Shown here in pieces: positions 28,471 through 38,480 of a stretch of 64,000 bases of DNA. The stretch lies in contig NZ_LMHA01000001.1 of the NCBI RefSeq assembly GCF_001427635.1, positions 1,019,501 through 1,083,500 on the forward strand, read 5' to 3'. Source of the stretch: Pseudoxanthomonas sp. Root65. GTDB taxonomy: Bacteria; Pseudomonadota; Gammaproteobacteria; Xanthomonadales; Xanthomonadaceae. The notes beneath the pieces were generated by a model. That model had not been told where the DNA came from and did no database searches. It saw only the letters and a program-made list of their open reading frames with translations. Position numbers and translations under genes: made by a program. The stretch's first letter is position 1; every line of letters starts with the position of its first letter.

Positions 28471-29303
28471 CGATGCAGGGCCTTCGCGTGATGCGCGATG
28501 TGGTCGCCGATGAAGCTGGCGATGAAGTAATAGCTGTGGTCGTAGCCGGGCTGCAGGCGCAGCGTCAGCGGATGACCCGTGGCCTCGGCGGCCGCCTGCA
28601 GCCGTTCGGGCTTCAACTGCGTCTCCAGAAACTCGTCCGCATCGCCCTGGTCGACCAGCAGCGGCAAGCGCTCCTGCGCACCGGCGATCAGGGCGACGGT
28701 GTCGTACGCCTTCCACGTGTCGCGATCTTCGCCCAGATAGGCACCGAACGCCTTCTCGCCCCACGGGACCTGTGACGGCGCCACGATCGGCGAGAACGCC
28801 GAGACGCTGCGGTAGCGACCGGGATTCTTCAGCGCGATCGTCAACGCGCCGTGCCCGCCCATCGAATGGCCGCTGATCGCACGCGCGTTGTTGACCGGGA
28901 AGTCCGCCTCGACCAGCGCCGGCAGTTCGTCGACTATGTAGTCGTACATGCGGTAGTGCGTCGCCCACGGCGCCTGCGTGGCATTGACGTAGAAGCCCGC
29001 GCCCTTGCCCAGGTCGTAGCCGTCGGCGTCAGCCACGTCGTCGCCGCGCGGACTGGTGTCCGGCGCGACCAGGATCACCCCGTGTTCGGCGGCATACCGC
29101 TGTGCGCCGGCCTTGGTGATGAAGTTCTGCTCGGTGCAGGTCAGGCCGGACAACCAGTACAGCACCGGCAGCGTCTGCGTCGCGGCCTGCGGCGGCAGGT
29201 AGACGGCGAAGCGCATGGTGCAGCCGAGCGTGCGTGAGGCATGTTCGTAAACGTCCTGCCAGCCGCCGACGCAGGCGCGGTGTTCGATGCGTTGGAGTGT
29301 CAT
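28467..29303 (-). CDS. fghA: S-formylglutathione hydrolase
   Basis: Cytoplasmic esterase hydrolysing S-formylglutathione to formate and glutathione, the second step of formaldehyde detoxification. The 278-residue product has the triad Ser147 in [10 protein letters not shown], Asp in [11 protein letters not shown] and His in [13 protein letters not shown], with the family marker [13 protein letters not shown]. The ATG at 29303 is preceded by GGAA; the frame upstream lies in repeat DNA. It is separated from adhC by 179 bases filled by a palindromic repeat. Confidence 0.97.
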   Translation of the reverse strand: MTLQRIEHRACVGGWQDVYEHASRTLGCTMRFAVYLPPQAATQTLPVLYWLSGLTCTEQNFITKAGAQRYAAEHGVILVAPDTSPRGDDVADADGYDLGKGAGFYVNATQAPWATHYRMYDYIVDELPALVEADFPVNNARAISGHSMGGHGALTIALKNPGRYRSVSAFSPIVAPSQVPWGEKAFGAYLGEDRDTWKAYDTVALIAGAQERLPLLVDQGDADEFLETQLKPERLQAAAEATGHPLTLRLQPGYDHSYYFIASFIGDHIAHHAKALHR

Positions 29304-29319
29304 GGTGATTTCCGTGTTC

Positions 29320-29474
29320 CCTTCTCCCGCCGGGAGAAGGTGGCGCAAAGCGCCGTATGAGGGTTCGGCGAAGCGGGGTAGCCTACCGGATGCGGATGCT
29401 GCAAGAAGCGCGGCGTCCGATCATCGGGATGACGCCGCACCCTCACCCCAACCCCTCTCCCGGCGGGAGAGGGG
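29320..29474. repeat. long intergenic repeat inside the formaldehyde operon (inverted copy)
   Basis: Inverted relative of the 15041 and 15241 elements. It has terminal hairpins CCTTCTCCCGCCGGGAGAAG and CCCTCTCCCGGCGGGAGAGG and a longer, divergent middle. It fills the space between adhC and fghA and could form a strong mRNA hairpin that uncouples expression of the two genes. Confidence 0.88.
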
Positions 29475-29482
29475 CTTTGACA

Positions 29483-30607
<1,125 letters not shown>

Positions 30608-30883
30608 TTACTTGAGATAGGAACGGACCAGCGCGATGGCGGTATCGATGCCGGTCTCGCGCTGTTCAGGGGTCGAGGCCGGATGCGCGAACTCCTCGCG
30701 CAGGTGGCTTTCCAGGATGTCCGACATCAGCCCGTTGACCGCGCCGCGCACGGCAGCGAGCTGCTGCAGCACCGGCCCGCAGTCGGCGCCCTCTTCCAGG
30801 GCGCGCCCCAGCGCGTCCAGCTGGCCGCGCATGCGGCGCACGCGGGTCAGGGCCTTCTTCTTGTCGTCGGGCGAGTGGGGCAC
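30608..30883 (-). CDS. frmR: FrmR-type formaldehyde-responsive repressor
   Basis: A 91-residue all-helical CsoR/RcnR-family repressor. It starts with GTG at 30883, preceded by AGGAAGG. That start gives Pro at residue 2, Cys at 35 (GADCGPVLQ) and His at 60 (ESHL), the same positions as in E. coli FrmR, where formaldehyde crosslinks Pro2 and Cys35 (established). This strongly supports formaldehyde sensing rather than metal sensing, and the unusual start codon. The longer frame to 31000 was rejected. Confidence 0.95.
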   Translation of the reverse strand: MPHSPDDKKKALTRVRRMRGQLDALGRALEEGADCGPVLQQLAAVRGAVNGLMSDILESHLREEFAHPASTPEQRETGIDTAIALVRSYLK

Positions 30884-30895
30884 GGCGGCCTTCCT

Positions 30896-30937
30896 GATAG
30901 TGGGGGGGAGTATATGCGGGTCCGTCCGTCGGGGCAA
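30896..30937 (-). promoter_or_regulatory. frmR-operon promoter and FrmR operator
   Basis: On the minus strand, TTGCCC (30932-30937) and TATACT (30909-30914) are spaced by 17 bases, a good sigma-70 promoter. The -10 runs into TATACTCCCCCCCACTAT (30897-30914), an AT-flanked C-tract like known FrmR/CsoR operators. Its downstream end is 13 bases before the start codon, so bound repressor would cover both the -10 and the ribosome site. Confidence 0.8.
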
Positions 30938-31034
30938 AGCGGCACGGCGACCGGCGCGGCGTGCCCGGTGCGTGTCCCCTGTGGATGCCTTCCTTCGCAT
31001 ACCACCCCATCGCCTTCATCAGGAACTTGCCGCC

Positions 31035-32288
31035 ATGCGCCGACCGCCACTCAAACCCGTCCTCGCCACCGCGCTGATCGTCGCCCTGCCCGCCAGCAGC
31101 GCGCCGCCCGCCGGTCCTGAAACCCAGGTCTGGATCGATGTCGCCACGCACTCGATGGCCGGCATGCCGGACTTGGGCGCACTGGGCGGCCTGGCCGGCC
31201 GGATGATGGGCGGCGAGAAGGGGCCGCAGGGTTATCCGCAGTCTCGGAACATCCCGGCCACCCAGGGCCGCGTGCTCGACATCGCCCTGCACAACCGGCT
31301 CAAGCCCGGCATGCCGGCCGAGCAGGCGGTGCCGGCAGGACTGGGCGTGGGCAAGTTGCTGTCGTTGCTGCCGCCGCCGCCGGGCAAGGACGTCGAGGAT
31401 CCGAAGAATCCCGAGATGCACGACATCGAAGTGACCATCCGCCAGTACTGGGGCTGCAGCGCCACCGTGCGCCCCGGCCAGCCGAAGGTGATGACGCTGA
31501 AGATCAGGAACGGGCAGTTCCAGCAGGACGGCGCGATCGCACCGGGCCTGTTCGTTCCCGACCGCGACATCGATGTGAATCCGAGTTACGCGCTGTGGCC
31601 GAACCAGAAGAACAGCCGCCGCGTCGGCGAGCGGTCGTCGATGGTGGGCCAGCACCGCATCACCGGCGACGGCGTGCCCGCCTCCCTGCAGTTCGATCTG
31701 GGGCAGAACGCGGACTTCATGCCGAAGATCGCGCTGCAGACGCGGGGCGAACTGACCGACAGCATCGCCCTGAGCTGGCAACCGGTCGATCGCGCCAGGG
31801 CCTATTTCCTCAACGCGATCGCGATGCAGGACGAGCGCAACTTCACCGTGTGGAGCAGCGCCGAGGTACCCGGAGCGGGACACGAACTGGTGAACTATCT
31901 GACCGGGTCGTACATCGACAAATGGCTGAAGCAGAAAGTGCTGCTCGCGCCAGGCACGACGAACTGCGCGATTCCACAGGGGATCTTCAAGGCTACCGCC
32001 AAGAGCGGACAAGAGGGCGGATTCGCCTCGCTCAACATGATCGCCTACGGCCCTGAAACCAACATCGTGTGGCCTCCCAAGCCCGCGGATCCGAAGCAGC
32101 CCTGGGATCCGGAATGGAACGTGCGCGTGCGCACCAAGGCGACCACCGTCGCGATGCTGGGCATGGACTTCGGCGACATGGGCGGCATGCCGACCGGCGA
32201 TGACGAAGGCGACGGCAAGCAGGACCCCGAGAAGAAGGAAGAAGGTGGCGCCAAGAAGCTGTTGCGCGGCCTGCTGCGCAACTTCTGA
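31035..32288 (+). CDS. exported protein of unknown function
   Basis: A 417-residue protein with a signal peptide (PVLATALIVALPASSAPPAG) and no recognised domain. The mature part is rich in beta-pattern, with a Gly/Met-rich early region (MAGMPDLGALGGLAGRMMGG), a Pro tract (LLPPPPGK), and conserved-looking Trp/Cys residues (YWGCSATV, TTNCAIPQG). The tail is acidic then basic (GDGKQDPEKKEEGGAKKLL). AGGAA precedes the ATG by nine bases. It is divergent from frmR and heads a run of three exported-protein genes. Confidence 0.75.
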   Translation: MRRPPLKPVLATALIVALPASSAPPAGPETQVWIDVATHSMAGMPDLGALGGLAGRMMGGEKGPQGYPQSRNIPATQGRVLDIALHNRLKPGMPAEQAVPAGLGVGKLLSLLPPPPGKDVEDPKNPEMHDIEVTIRQYWGCSATVRPGQPKVMTLKIRNGQFQQDGAIAPGLFVPDRDIDVNPSYALWPNQKNSRRVGERSSMVGQHRITGDGVPASLQFDLGQNADFMPKIALQTRGELTDSIALSWQPVDRARAYFLNAIAMQDERNFTVWSSAEVPGAGHELVNYLTGSYIDKWLKQKVLLAPGTTNCAIPQGIFKATAKSGQEGGFASLNMIAYGPETNIVWPPKPADPKQPWDPEWNVRVRTKATTVAMLGMDFGDMGGMPTGDDEGDGKQDPEKKEEGGAKKLLRGLLRNF

Positions 32289-32341
32289 TCCCGACATCGG
32301 CAGGCCGTGCGCCTGCCGGCCTCCGCCATGGATGACACCCG

Positions 32342-33196
32342 ATGAAACCCACGCTCTTGCTGTTGTTCGCCCTGGCCCTCCTCGGGTACCCGCCGACCGC
32401 CGGTGCCACCGATCCCTGTCCGCAGCTGCGCACACAGACGGCGTCGACCGATGTCGCCACCCGCATCGCCGCCATCGCCTGCCAGGAAAACCATGCGTGG
32501 TTCCGCACGTTCATCGACGCCGATGGCCGGGCGGGTGGGCAGGCGGTGTACGAGGCCGAGAACGATGCCCTGGCCGATGGCACGCAGGCCTGGCGCAAGG
32601 TCGCCACGTACTGGAACGGCAGTGGGCTGGCGGGTGGTTGTGGCAACGCTGGCGCGGCATGCCGCAGCTTCGTGGTCGACACGCCGTGGTCGGCGGCGTT
32701 CGTGTCGTGGGTGATGCGGCAGGCGGGGATACCGGGCTTCACCGCGTCATCAAGGCATGTGGACTACGTGCGCGCGGCTGCGCGATCGTCCTCCGGTCCC
32801 TACCGCCTGGTCGCGCCGCAGCAGGCGCCTCCCGCACCTGGCGATCTGCTGTGCTACGTGCGCGGGCAACCGCGTGCGATGGGTCACCCGGGACTGCTGG
32901 GCGTACTGGACCGCGATGCCGCAGGGCTGCCGATGCACTGCGACATCGTGGTGGCCGCAAAGGACGGCATGGCCTGGCTGGTCGGCGGCAACGTGCAGCA
33001 GTCCGTCGCATTGCGGATGCTGCGGCTGGATGCGCAGGGACGCTTCGCCGACCTGCCCACGCGCGTCGCGGGCGATGCACCGTGCAGCCCCGACGCACCC
33101 GTGCACTGCAACCTCAACCGGCAGGACTGGGTGGCGCTGCTGAAGCTCAGAGCAGCCGACACCCGCACGCTGCTCGCCACCACCTCCGAACGCTGA
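32342..33196 (+). CDS. exported DUF2272 domain protein
   Basis: A 284-residue protein with signal peptide MKPTLLLLFALALLGYPPTAG. The DUF2272 core is visible in VDTPWSAAFVSWVMRQAGI, SRHVDYVRAA and PAPGDLLCYVR, then MGHPGLLGVLDRD and HCDIVVAA. The fold is related to CHAP/NlpC-like amidases; the Cys in DLLCYV and His in MHCDIV could be catalytic, but this is uncertain. It probably acts on peptidoglycan or a periplasmic polymer. It lies 53 bases after the previous exported gene and 19 before the lipoprotein gene. Confidence 0.8.
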   Translation: MKPTLLLLFALALLGYPPTAGATDPCPQLRTQTASTDVATRIAAIACQENHAWFRTFIDADGRAGGQAVYEAENDALADGTQAWRKVATYWNGSGLAGGCGNAGAACRSFVVDTPWSAAFVSWVMRQAGIPGFTASSRHVDYVRAAARSSSGPYRLVAPQQAPPAPGDLLCYVRGQPRAMGHPGLLGVLDRDAAGLPMHCDIVVAAKDGMAWLVGGNVQQSVALRMLRLDAQGRFADLPTRVAGDAPCSPDAPVHCNLNRQDWVALLKLRAADTRTLLATTSER

Positions 33197-33215
33197 CCCC
33201 TGCCGGTATACGCTC

Positions 33216-34892
33216 ATGAAGACCCGCCTCCTCGCCTGCCTCACGTTCACGGTCTGCATGGTCGCCGCCTGCTCGCGCCCGGAGGCGGAATCCGGCGGCG
33301 CAGGCGTCGCCGACAATCGTGCCAGGCTGATGCCGACACGCGCGCAGATGGATGCGTTCCGCACCTCGGACCCCGACACGACGCTTCGCAAGATGACGCT
33401 GTTCGATTACCTGGTGCACTACCGCGTGATGGAAGCCACGGGCATGGTCGATGCACTGGGTGGCGAAGCGAAAGCGGTTGCGGCGCTCAAGGCATGGGGC
33501 GAACAGAATGAGCGCGCCTTGCGCGGCGCGCAGGCCGATGTGCCGCGGATGATCCCCGCGGCGTTCGATGGCAGCGGCCTGGATGCCGGATTCACCGGCT
33601 TGGCGGTGGGCGCCTTCGGTGGCCTGATCGCCGGCGGCATGGTCAATGGCGCGGTGCAGACCATGTCGGACGAACAGCTGGCCGAGCTGGCCAAGGCCGG
33701 GCCGGTGAAGTTGGGCGCCGACAAGGACGGCAAGGGCGGTGCGGAACTGCACTTCGGTGCGGACGGCTCGCTGGACCAGACGCTGGAATTCGAGGGCAAG
33801 GCCACCGACGGCCTGTCCGGCAAGATGAAGATCAAGGTGCACATCGACGCCTGTCCGGATGCGGAAGGCAAGCTGACGGTGACGCTGAACGTGGATTCGC
33901 AGATGAACGTCGTCGGCCAGGCCGGGGCCGGCGGACATGTGCGCAGCGAATTCAAGCTCGAGCGATTCCTCGACAACGACGCGCACCTGATCCAGGACAA
34001 CGGTGGATCGACGGCGAGCATGACGATGTCCGCCGGCGGCACGGTCGGCGGCAAGCCGCAGTCCTTCGACGTCAGGATGGGCTATGGACGCGCGCCCGGC
34101 AGCGGCTACGAGGATTTCGGCGACCATAGCGGCTTCAGCATCTTCCGCATGGATGAGGTGAAGCACGCGGCGCAGTTGGCCGAGCAGTCCTTCCTTTACC
34201 TGCAGATGGTCGCCGAGATGATGCTGCGCGGTGTCGGCCAGGGCGGAGGACCGTGGGAGAGCGGCCGCTGCGTGGAGCTGAAGGTCACCAGCAATCCCGG
34301 CAAGCGCAAGGGCATCCGCCCTAGCACCGCGTTCGATCTGGAAGCGATTCCGCGCGCGAAGTCGGACGGCGCGCCGGCCGGCGGTACGGTAACAGCCACC
34401 CTGAGCGGCGGTTCCAGCCTGCAGCCAGCGGGCGGCAAGGTGCCGGCCGACGCAAAGTACGCCTATGCGGGTCCTGACAAGAAGAACGAGGAGGCCACCA
34501 TCGCGTTCGAAGCGCGCAGCAAGCGCGGCGTCGGCCGTGCGACGCTGGAGTTCGACACCAAGCGTCCGCAGGCCTACTCCGCGGAAGGCGGTCTCGATTA
34601 CTTCCACGGCACCGGCACCATCTGCAACCTCGCCGAGACGTTCACCATCAGCGGCAGCGGCAATACGGTGACCTTCACGCCCGGCAGCGACGAGGGCGGC
34701 TCCTACACCTACCAGGGCAACATGGGTGGCGTCGGGGTGTATGGCAGCGGCACGTACTCCGTGTCCGCCGACGAGAACGGTGGCCGCATGACCGGCACCG
34801 GCAACGGCTGCGTGAAGACGCCGATGGGTACGCGCTGCAACAACGGCACGGAGCGCTACACGCTGACGCCGATCGCGCCCTGCGCCGAATAG
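33216..34892 (+). CDS. large lipoprotein of unknown function
   Basis: A 558-residue protein with a lipoprotein signal and lipobox VAAC (Cys19), so membrane-anchored. It has a glycine-zipper-like stretch near residues 125-150 (GLAVGAFGGLIAGGMVNGAV), a long beta-rich middle with repeated Thr/Ser-rich strands, and a Gly/Thr-rich C-terminal third with cysteines (CVELKV, CNLAETF, CVKTPMGTRCNNG). No known domain is recognised. Third gene of a probable operon with the two upstream exported proteins, and convergent with the kinase gene 19 bases away. Confidence 0.75.
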   Translation: MKTRLLACLTFTVCMVAACSRPEAESGGAGVADNRARLMPTRAQMDAFRTSDPDTTLRKMTLFDYLVHYRVMEATGMVDALGGEAKAVAALKAWGEQNERALRGAQADVPRMIPAAFDGSGLDAGFTGLAVGAFGGLIAGGMVNGAVQTMSDEQLAELAKAGPVKLGADKDGKGGAELHFGADGSLDQTLEFEGKATDGLSGKMKIKVHIDACPDAEGKLTVTLNVDSQMNVVGQAGAGGHVRSEFKLERFLDNDAHLIQDNGGSTASMTMSAGGTVGGKPQSFDVRMGYGRAPGSGYEDFGDHSGFSIFRMDEVKHAAQLAEQSFLYLQMVAEMMLRGVGQGGGPWESGRCVELKVTSNPGKRKGIRPSTAFDLEAIPRAKSDGAPAGGTVTATLSGGSSLQPAGGKVPADAKYAYAGPDKKNEEATIAFEARSKRGVGRATLEFDTKRPQAYSAEGGLDYFHGTGTICNLAETFTISGSGNTVTFTPGSDEGGSYTYQGNMGGVGVYGSGTYSVSADENGGRMTGTGNGCVKTPMGTRCNNGTERYTLTPIAPCAE

Positions 34893-34911
34893 CGCAACGT
34901 CCGGCGGTGCG

Positions 34912-37788
34912 TCAGCCTTGCAGGCGCGACGACAGCGCCTCCGCGTCGAGACGGTTCCGTTCGGCGGGCAGCAGCGTCTCGCGCATCACCGGCAGTGCCT
35001 GGTCCAGCAGCCGGCGCGCCTCCTTTCGGTCGCCGCGCGCCGCGACATCGCCGGCCAGGGTCGCACGCGCGATCGCCACATCGACGTCACTGGCGCTGGC
35101 CTGCAATCGCTGGAGCGCGTCCCGCTGGTGCTGCTCGGCGGCGGCGGCATCGCCACGCAGACGATCGAGCGTGGCCTCCATCGCAGAGAAGTACCCGAAC
35201 TGCTCGTGGTTGTCGGGAACCCCGCGCTGGGCCGTGCGCGTGCGAAGCTCCGCCAGCAGCGGCGCCGCCCGCGCGGCGTCCCGCGTGCGCAGGGACAGGT
35301 TCAGCTGGTCGCCCAGCACCTGCGCGTACTCGTCCGAGGCCTCGCCATCCAGCCGCTTCGCACGTGCGAGCAGATCGTCGAGCCGCGTCGCCGCCTCCTT
35401 GAACCCACCATTCGCCACCAGTGCGCGCGCATGCACGCGTTCGATCGTGCGGCGGAAGTTGTCATCCGGCGAGACCCCCGCCTCGTCCAGGCGTGCGATG
35501 CCCTGGGTGGAGCGCACCAGCGCAGCCGCATAGTCGCCGTACATGATGTCGATGGCGGTGATGTTGGCCAGCGCCATCGCCAGGTTGCGCGGCCCCTCGC
35601 CATGCTGGCTGGACAGCGCATAGCTGCGATCGGTGGCCTCACGCGCCTCCCGGTAGCGACCCTGGCCGATCAGCGTGTCAGCCAGGGTCTGGTACCACAC
35701 CGTCGCACTGGTGCCGCCATAGCCGCCGGTCTTCTCGGCGGCGGCGATGGCCTGGCGGACCACGCGCTCTGCCTCGGCCGGCTTGCCCTCCAGGATCAGC
35801 CCGGACACCAGGCTCCGCACCAGCGTCCGTCGCACCGGCGAGTCCGCCGCGATGCCGTGCGCGTCCGCGTACGCAAGCCCCTCGCGACTCACCGACAACA
35901 GACGCCGCCGGTCGTTCTGGAAATTGGCGGCAGTACTGATGTCCGAATAGATATCCAGCACCACGTCCGCAGGCGGCGACGGCATGCGCTTGGCGAAGGC
36001 GAGCGAGGATTCGGCCCGCTTCCGGCACCACTCCAGGCCGTACTTCTCCACATGACCCAGCGTCAGGTGCGCCATCGATCGGAGCTGCTGTTCGGCGTCG
36101 TCCGGTGCGAAGCGCTGGCGCAACGCAACGGCCTGCTCGGCGGCGGCCAGCGACTCGGCGGTGCGCTCCAGATCCCCCAACTCGTCGGAATAGGCGACCA
36201 GGTCGTCCGCCAACGCCAGGGCCTCCTCGCGCGTCTGCGGCGCGACCCCCTTGAGACCTGCCGAGAACAGGACGACGGCCTGCTGATCGTCGCCCAGCGA
36301 GCGGTAGAGACGCCCCAGCATCCGCTGCAGCGGCTGCCTCACCTGCGGATCGAGGGCACGCTGGTCGAGTTTGGCGCGCGCCTGGTCGAGCAGCTGGCGC
36401 ACGCTGACTTCGGTGCTCATCGCCTGTTCGGGTGCGGCCGCTGCCAAGGTGTCGGCGAGGAAGGCCAGGGTCGCACGCGCACTCTCCGACTCGCGCTCGG
36501 CGATGCGCGCCTGTACGCGCGCCTCATGCGCTTGCCACAGCGCCACGCCGGTGCCGGCGAACAGCGCCAGCACGACCATGCCGGCCGCAGCGGCCAGGCC
36601 ACGGTTGCGTCGCAGCCACAGCCGCGCGCGATCGGCACGCGGCTGCGGTACTGCGCTGATCGGCCGGTCATCGAGCCACGCGCGCAGATCGCTTGCCAGC
36701 AGGTCGGCCGAGGCATAGCGCGCGCCCGGATCGCGACGCAGGCAGGCCTGCACCATCTGCGCCAGACTGCCACGCAGTGCGCGCGCCAGCGATGCCGGGG
36801 AATGCCCACCTCGCTGCGACGCCTGGTCGTCGCTGGCCTGCGCTGCGGCGCGCGTCAGCGGCTCGGGTTCGCGCTCGAGCTGCTGCAGCTGGTGCGCCAC
36901 CGGCGTTTCCCGCGTCACCCCGAACGGATGCGCGCCGGTCAGCAGGCGGTGCAACACCACGCCCAGCTGCCACAGGTCGGTGGCGGTGGTGATGGGCGCA
37001 TCGAGCAGCTGCTCCGGCGAGGCGTACTCGAACGTCAGCGCGCGGTCGACGGTCATGGCGCGCGTGTCGGCGAGTTCCTTGGCGATGCCGAAGTCCAGCA
37101 GTTTCACCCTGCCCTCGTTGTCCACCAGCAGGTTGGACGGCTTGAGGTCGCGGTGCACCACCAGGTTGCGGTGCGCATGGCGTACCGCATCGACCACCTG
37201 CAGGAACAGCACGATGCGCTGGCGCAGGCCCAGCTGCCGCGCGTCGCACCAGCGGTCGATCGGCTGGCCGTCGACCAGTTCCATCACGAACCACGGATCG
37301 CCGTCGCCGCTGATGCCGCCATCCAGCAGGGTGGCGATATTGGGATGCCGCAGGCGGGCGAGGATCTGCCGCTCGCGCAGGAAGCGTTCGCGCGCGGCCT
37401 GCGAATCGGTGCCGGCGCGGATCAGCTTCAGCGCGGCATGTTGCGTGTACGCGCCATCATCGCGGTCGACGCGGTACACCGCGCCCATGCCGCCATGCCC
37501 GAGAATGCCGGTGATGCGCCACGGCCCGATGCTGCGGCCGACCAGGGCGTCGCGCGCGACGTCGCCATGGTCGTCCTGGAAGGCGCGCCCCCACGCCAGC
37601 GCATCGCCTGCGAACGGCTCGGTGCCGCTCGCATCCGCCACCAGCAGCGCATCGACCGCTGCGCGCAGCGCGTTGTCGTTGCTGCAGGCATGGTCCAGCC
37701 AGGCCTCGCGTTCGGCCGGCGCGATCTCGACGGCCTCGCGGAACAGGGCCAGCGCGCGCCGACGGCGCTCGATGCCGGCGTCGCTCAC
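34912..37788 (-). CDS. membrane Ser/Thr protein kinase with TPR-like C-terminus
   Basis: A 958-residue Hanks-type kinase. The kinase domain (about 90-370) has the Gly loop GHGGMGAVY, the catalytic HRDLKPSN (Asp near 212) and DFGIAKEL. A single membrane segment lies near residues 395-418 (GMVVLALFAGTGVALWQ). The long extracytoplasmic C-terminus is helical and TPR-like (repeated AEQAVALRQRF, ALADDLVAYSDE). It starts with GTG overlapping the stop of the upstream ECF sigma gene (GTGA), so the two are translationally coupled. It likely senses an envelope signal and acts on the sigma factor (inference). Confidence 0.92.
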   Translation of the reverse strand: MSDAGIERRRRALALFREAVEIAPAEREAWLDHACSNDNALRAAVDALLVADASGTEPFAGDALAWGRAFQDDHGDVARDALVGRSIGPWRITGILGHGGMGAVYRVDRDDGAYTQHAALKLIRAGTDSQAARERFLRERQILARLRHPNIATLLDGGISGDGDPWFVMELVDGQPIDRWCDARQLGLRQRIVLFLQVVDAVRHAHRNLVVHRDLKPSNLLVDNEGRVKLLDFGIAKELADTRAMTVDRALTFEYASPEQLLDAPITTATDLWQLGVVLHRLLTGAHPFGVTRETPVAHQLQQLEREPEPLTRAAAQASDDQASQRGGHSPASLARALRGSLAQMVQACLRRDPGARYASADLLASDLRAWLDDRPISAVPQPRADRARLWLRRNRGLAAAAGMVVLALFAGTGVALWQAHEARVQARIAERESESARATLAFLADTLAAAAPEQAMSTEVSVRQLLDQARAKLDQRALDPQVRQPLQRMLGRLYRSLGDDQQAVVLFSAGLKGVAPQTREEALALADDLVAYSDELGDLERTAESLAAAEQAVALRQRFAPDDAEQQLRSMAHLTLGHVEKYGLEWCRKRAESSLAFAKRMPSPPADVVLDIYSDISTAANFQNDRRRLLSVSREGLAYADAHGIAADSPVRRTLVRSLVSGLILEGKPAEAERVVRQAIAAAEKTGGYGGTSATVWYQTLADTLIGQGRYREAREATDRSYALSSQHGEGPRNLAMALANITAIDIMYGDYAAALVRSTQGIARLDEAGVSPDDNFRRTIERVHARALVANGGFKEAATRLDDLLARAKRLDGEASDEYAQVLGDQLNLSLRTRDAARAAPLLAELRTRTAQRGVPDNHEQFGYFSAMEATLDRLRGDAAAAEQHQRDALQRLQASASDVDVAIARATLAGDVAARGDRKEARRLLDQALPVMRETLLPAERNRLDAEALSSRLQG

Positions 37789-38336
37789 TTGCCCAGTTCC
37801 GCCAGCAGGAAGGCCCGCGCCGTGCGCCAGTCGCGCCGCACGGTGCGCTCGCTGAGGCCCAGCATCTGGGCGATCTCGGTTTCCTCATAGCCGCCGAAGT
37901 AGCGCAGCTCGACGATCTGCGCGGCACGCGCGTCGGCCTGTTGAAGCGCGTCCAGCAGTTCGTCCAGCGCCAGTACTTCGACCACCGCCCGCTCGTCCCC
38001 GCCTAGGCGCGCGGTCAGGGTCAGCGCGTCGACGCCGCCGCCGCGCTTCTGCGCGTGCGCGATGCGCGCGTGGTCCACCAGCACCTGCCGCATGGCGCGG
38101 GCCGACATCGCCAGCAGGTGCGCACGGTCGTTGGCGGCCAGGCGCTCGCCGGTGGCCATTTTCAGATAGGTCTCGTGCACCAGCACGGTGGTATCGAGCG
38201 GGTCGTGGTGCCGGCGCAACTGCAGGTGCGCGGCGCGCTTGAGTTCGTCGTACAGGCTGGCGAACACCGCATCGGCGGCGCGCACGTCGCCTTCGCGCGC
38301 GCGTTTCAGCAACTGGGTGACCGGTACCTGATCCAT
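37785..38336 (-). CDS. ECF sigma factor of the kinase-linked X6/ECF43-like type
   Basis: A 183-residue sigma factor with sigma-2 (about 1-75) and sigma-4 (about 130-180; ELRYFGGYEETEIAQMLGLS, then TVRRDWRTARAFL). The usual acidic DAED motif of region 2.2 is replaced by LDTTVLVHETYLK with Thr49 and Thr50. In the ECF43 group, studied for EcfP of Vibrio parahaemolyticus, lack of the acidic residues is compensated by Ser/Thr kinase phosphorylation (established there). The start at 38336 was chosen for family length. It lacks an adjacent anti-sigma gene; the kinase takes that position. Confidence 0.88.
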   Translation of the reverse strand: MDQVPVTQLLKRAREGDVRAADAVFASLYDELKRAAHLQLRRHHDPLDTTVLVHETYLKMATGERLAANDRAHLLAMSARAMRQVLVDHARIAHAQKRGGGVDALTLTARLGGDERAVVEVLALDELLDALQQADARAAQIVELRYFGGYEETEIAQMLGLSERTVRRDWRTARAFLLAELGK

Positions 38337-38480
38337 GCGTCGCTCGCGAGATCCGCTGTATGCCACGGCATCCCGCCGCAGCCCCCTGTGGCCGGACAGG
38401 CCGGGGCCTGCACGGTGGCTTTCAGGGGAACAACGCGAAAGTGCGGCGACCCGGGACAGCGTCGACGCTGGTACCCTGCC

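Noticed and set aside
32299..32317. GGCAGGC/GCCTGCC hairpin after the first exported gene as a terminator
   Set aside because: No T-run follows and the next gene starts 25 bases later, so transcription probably continues.
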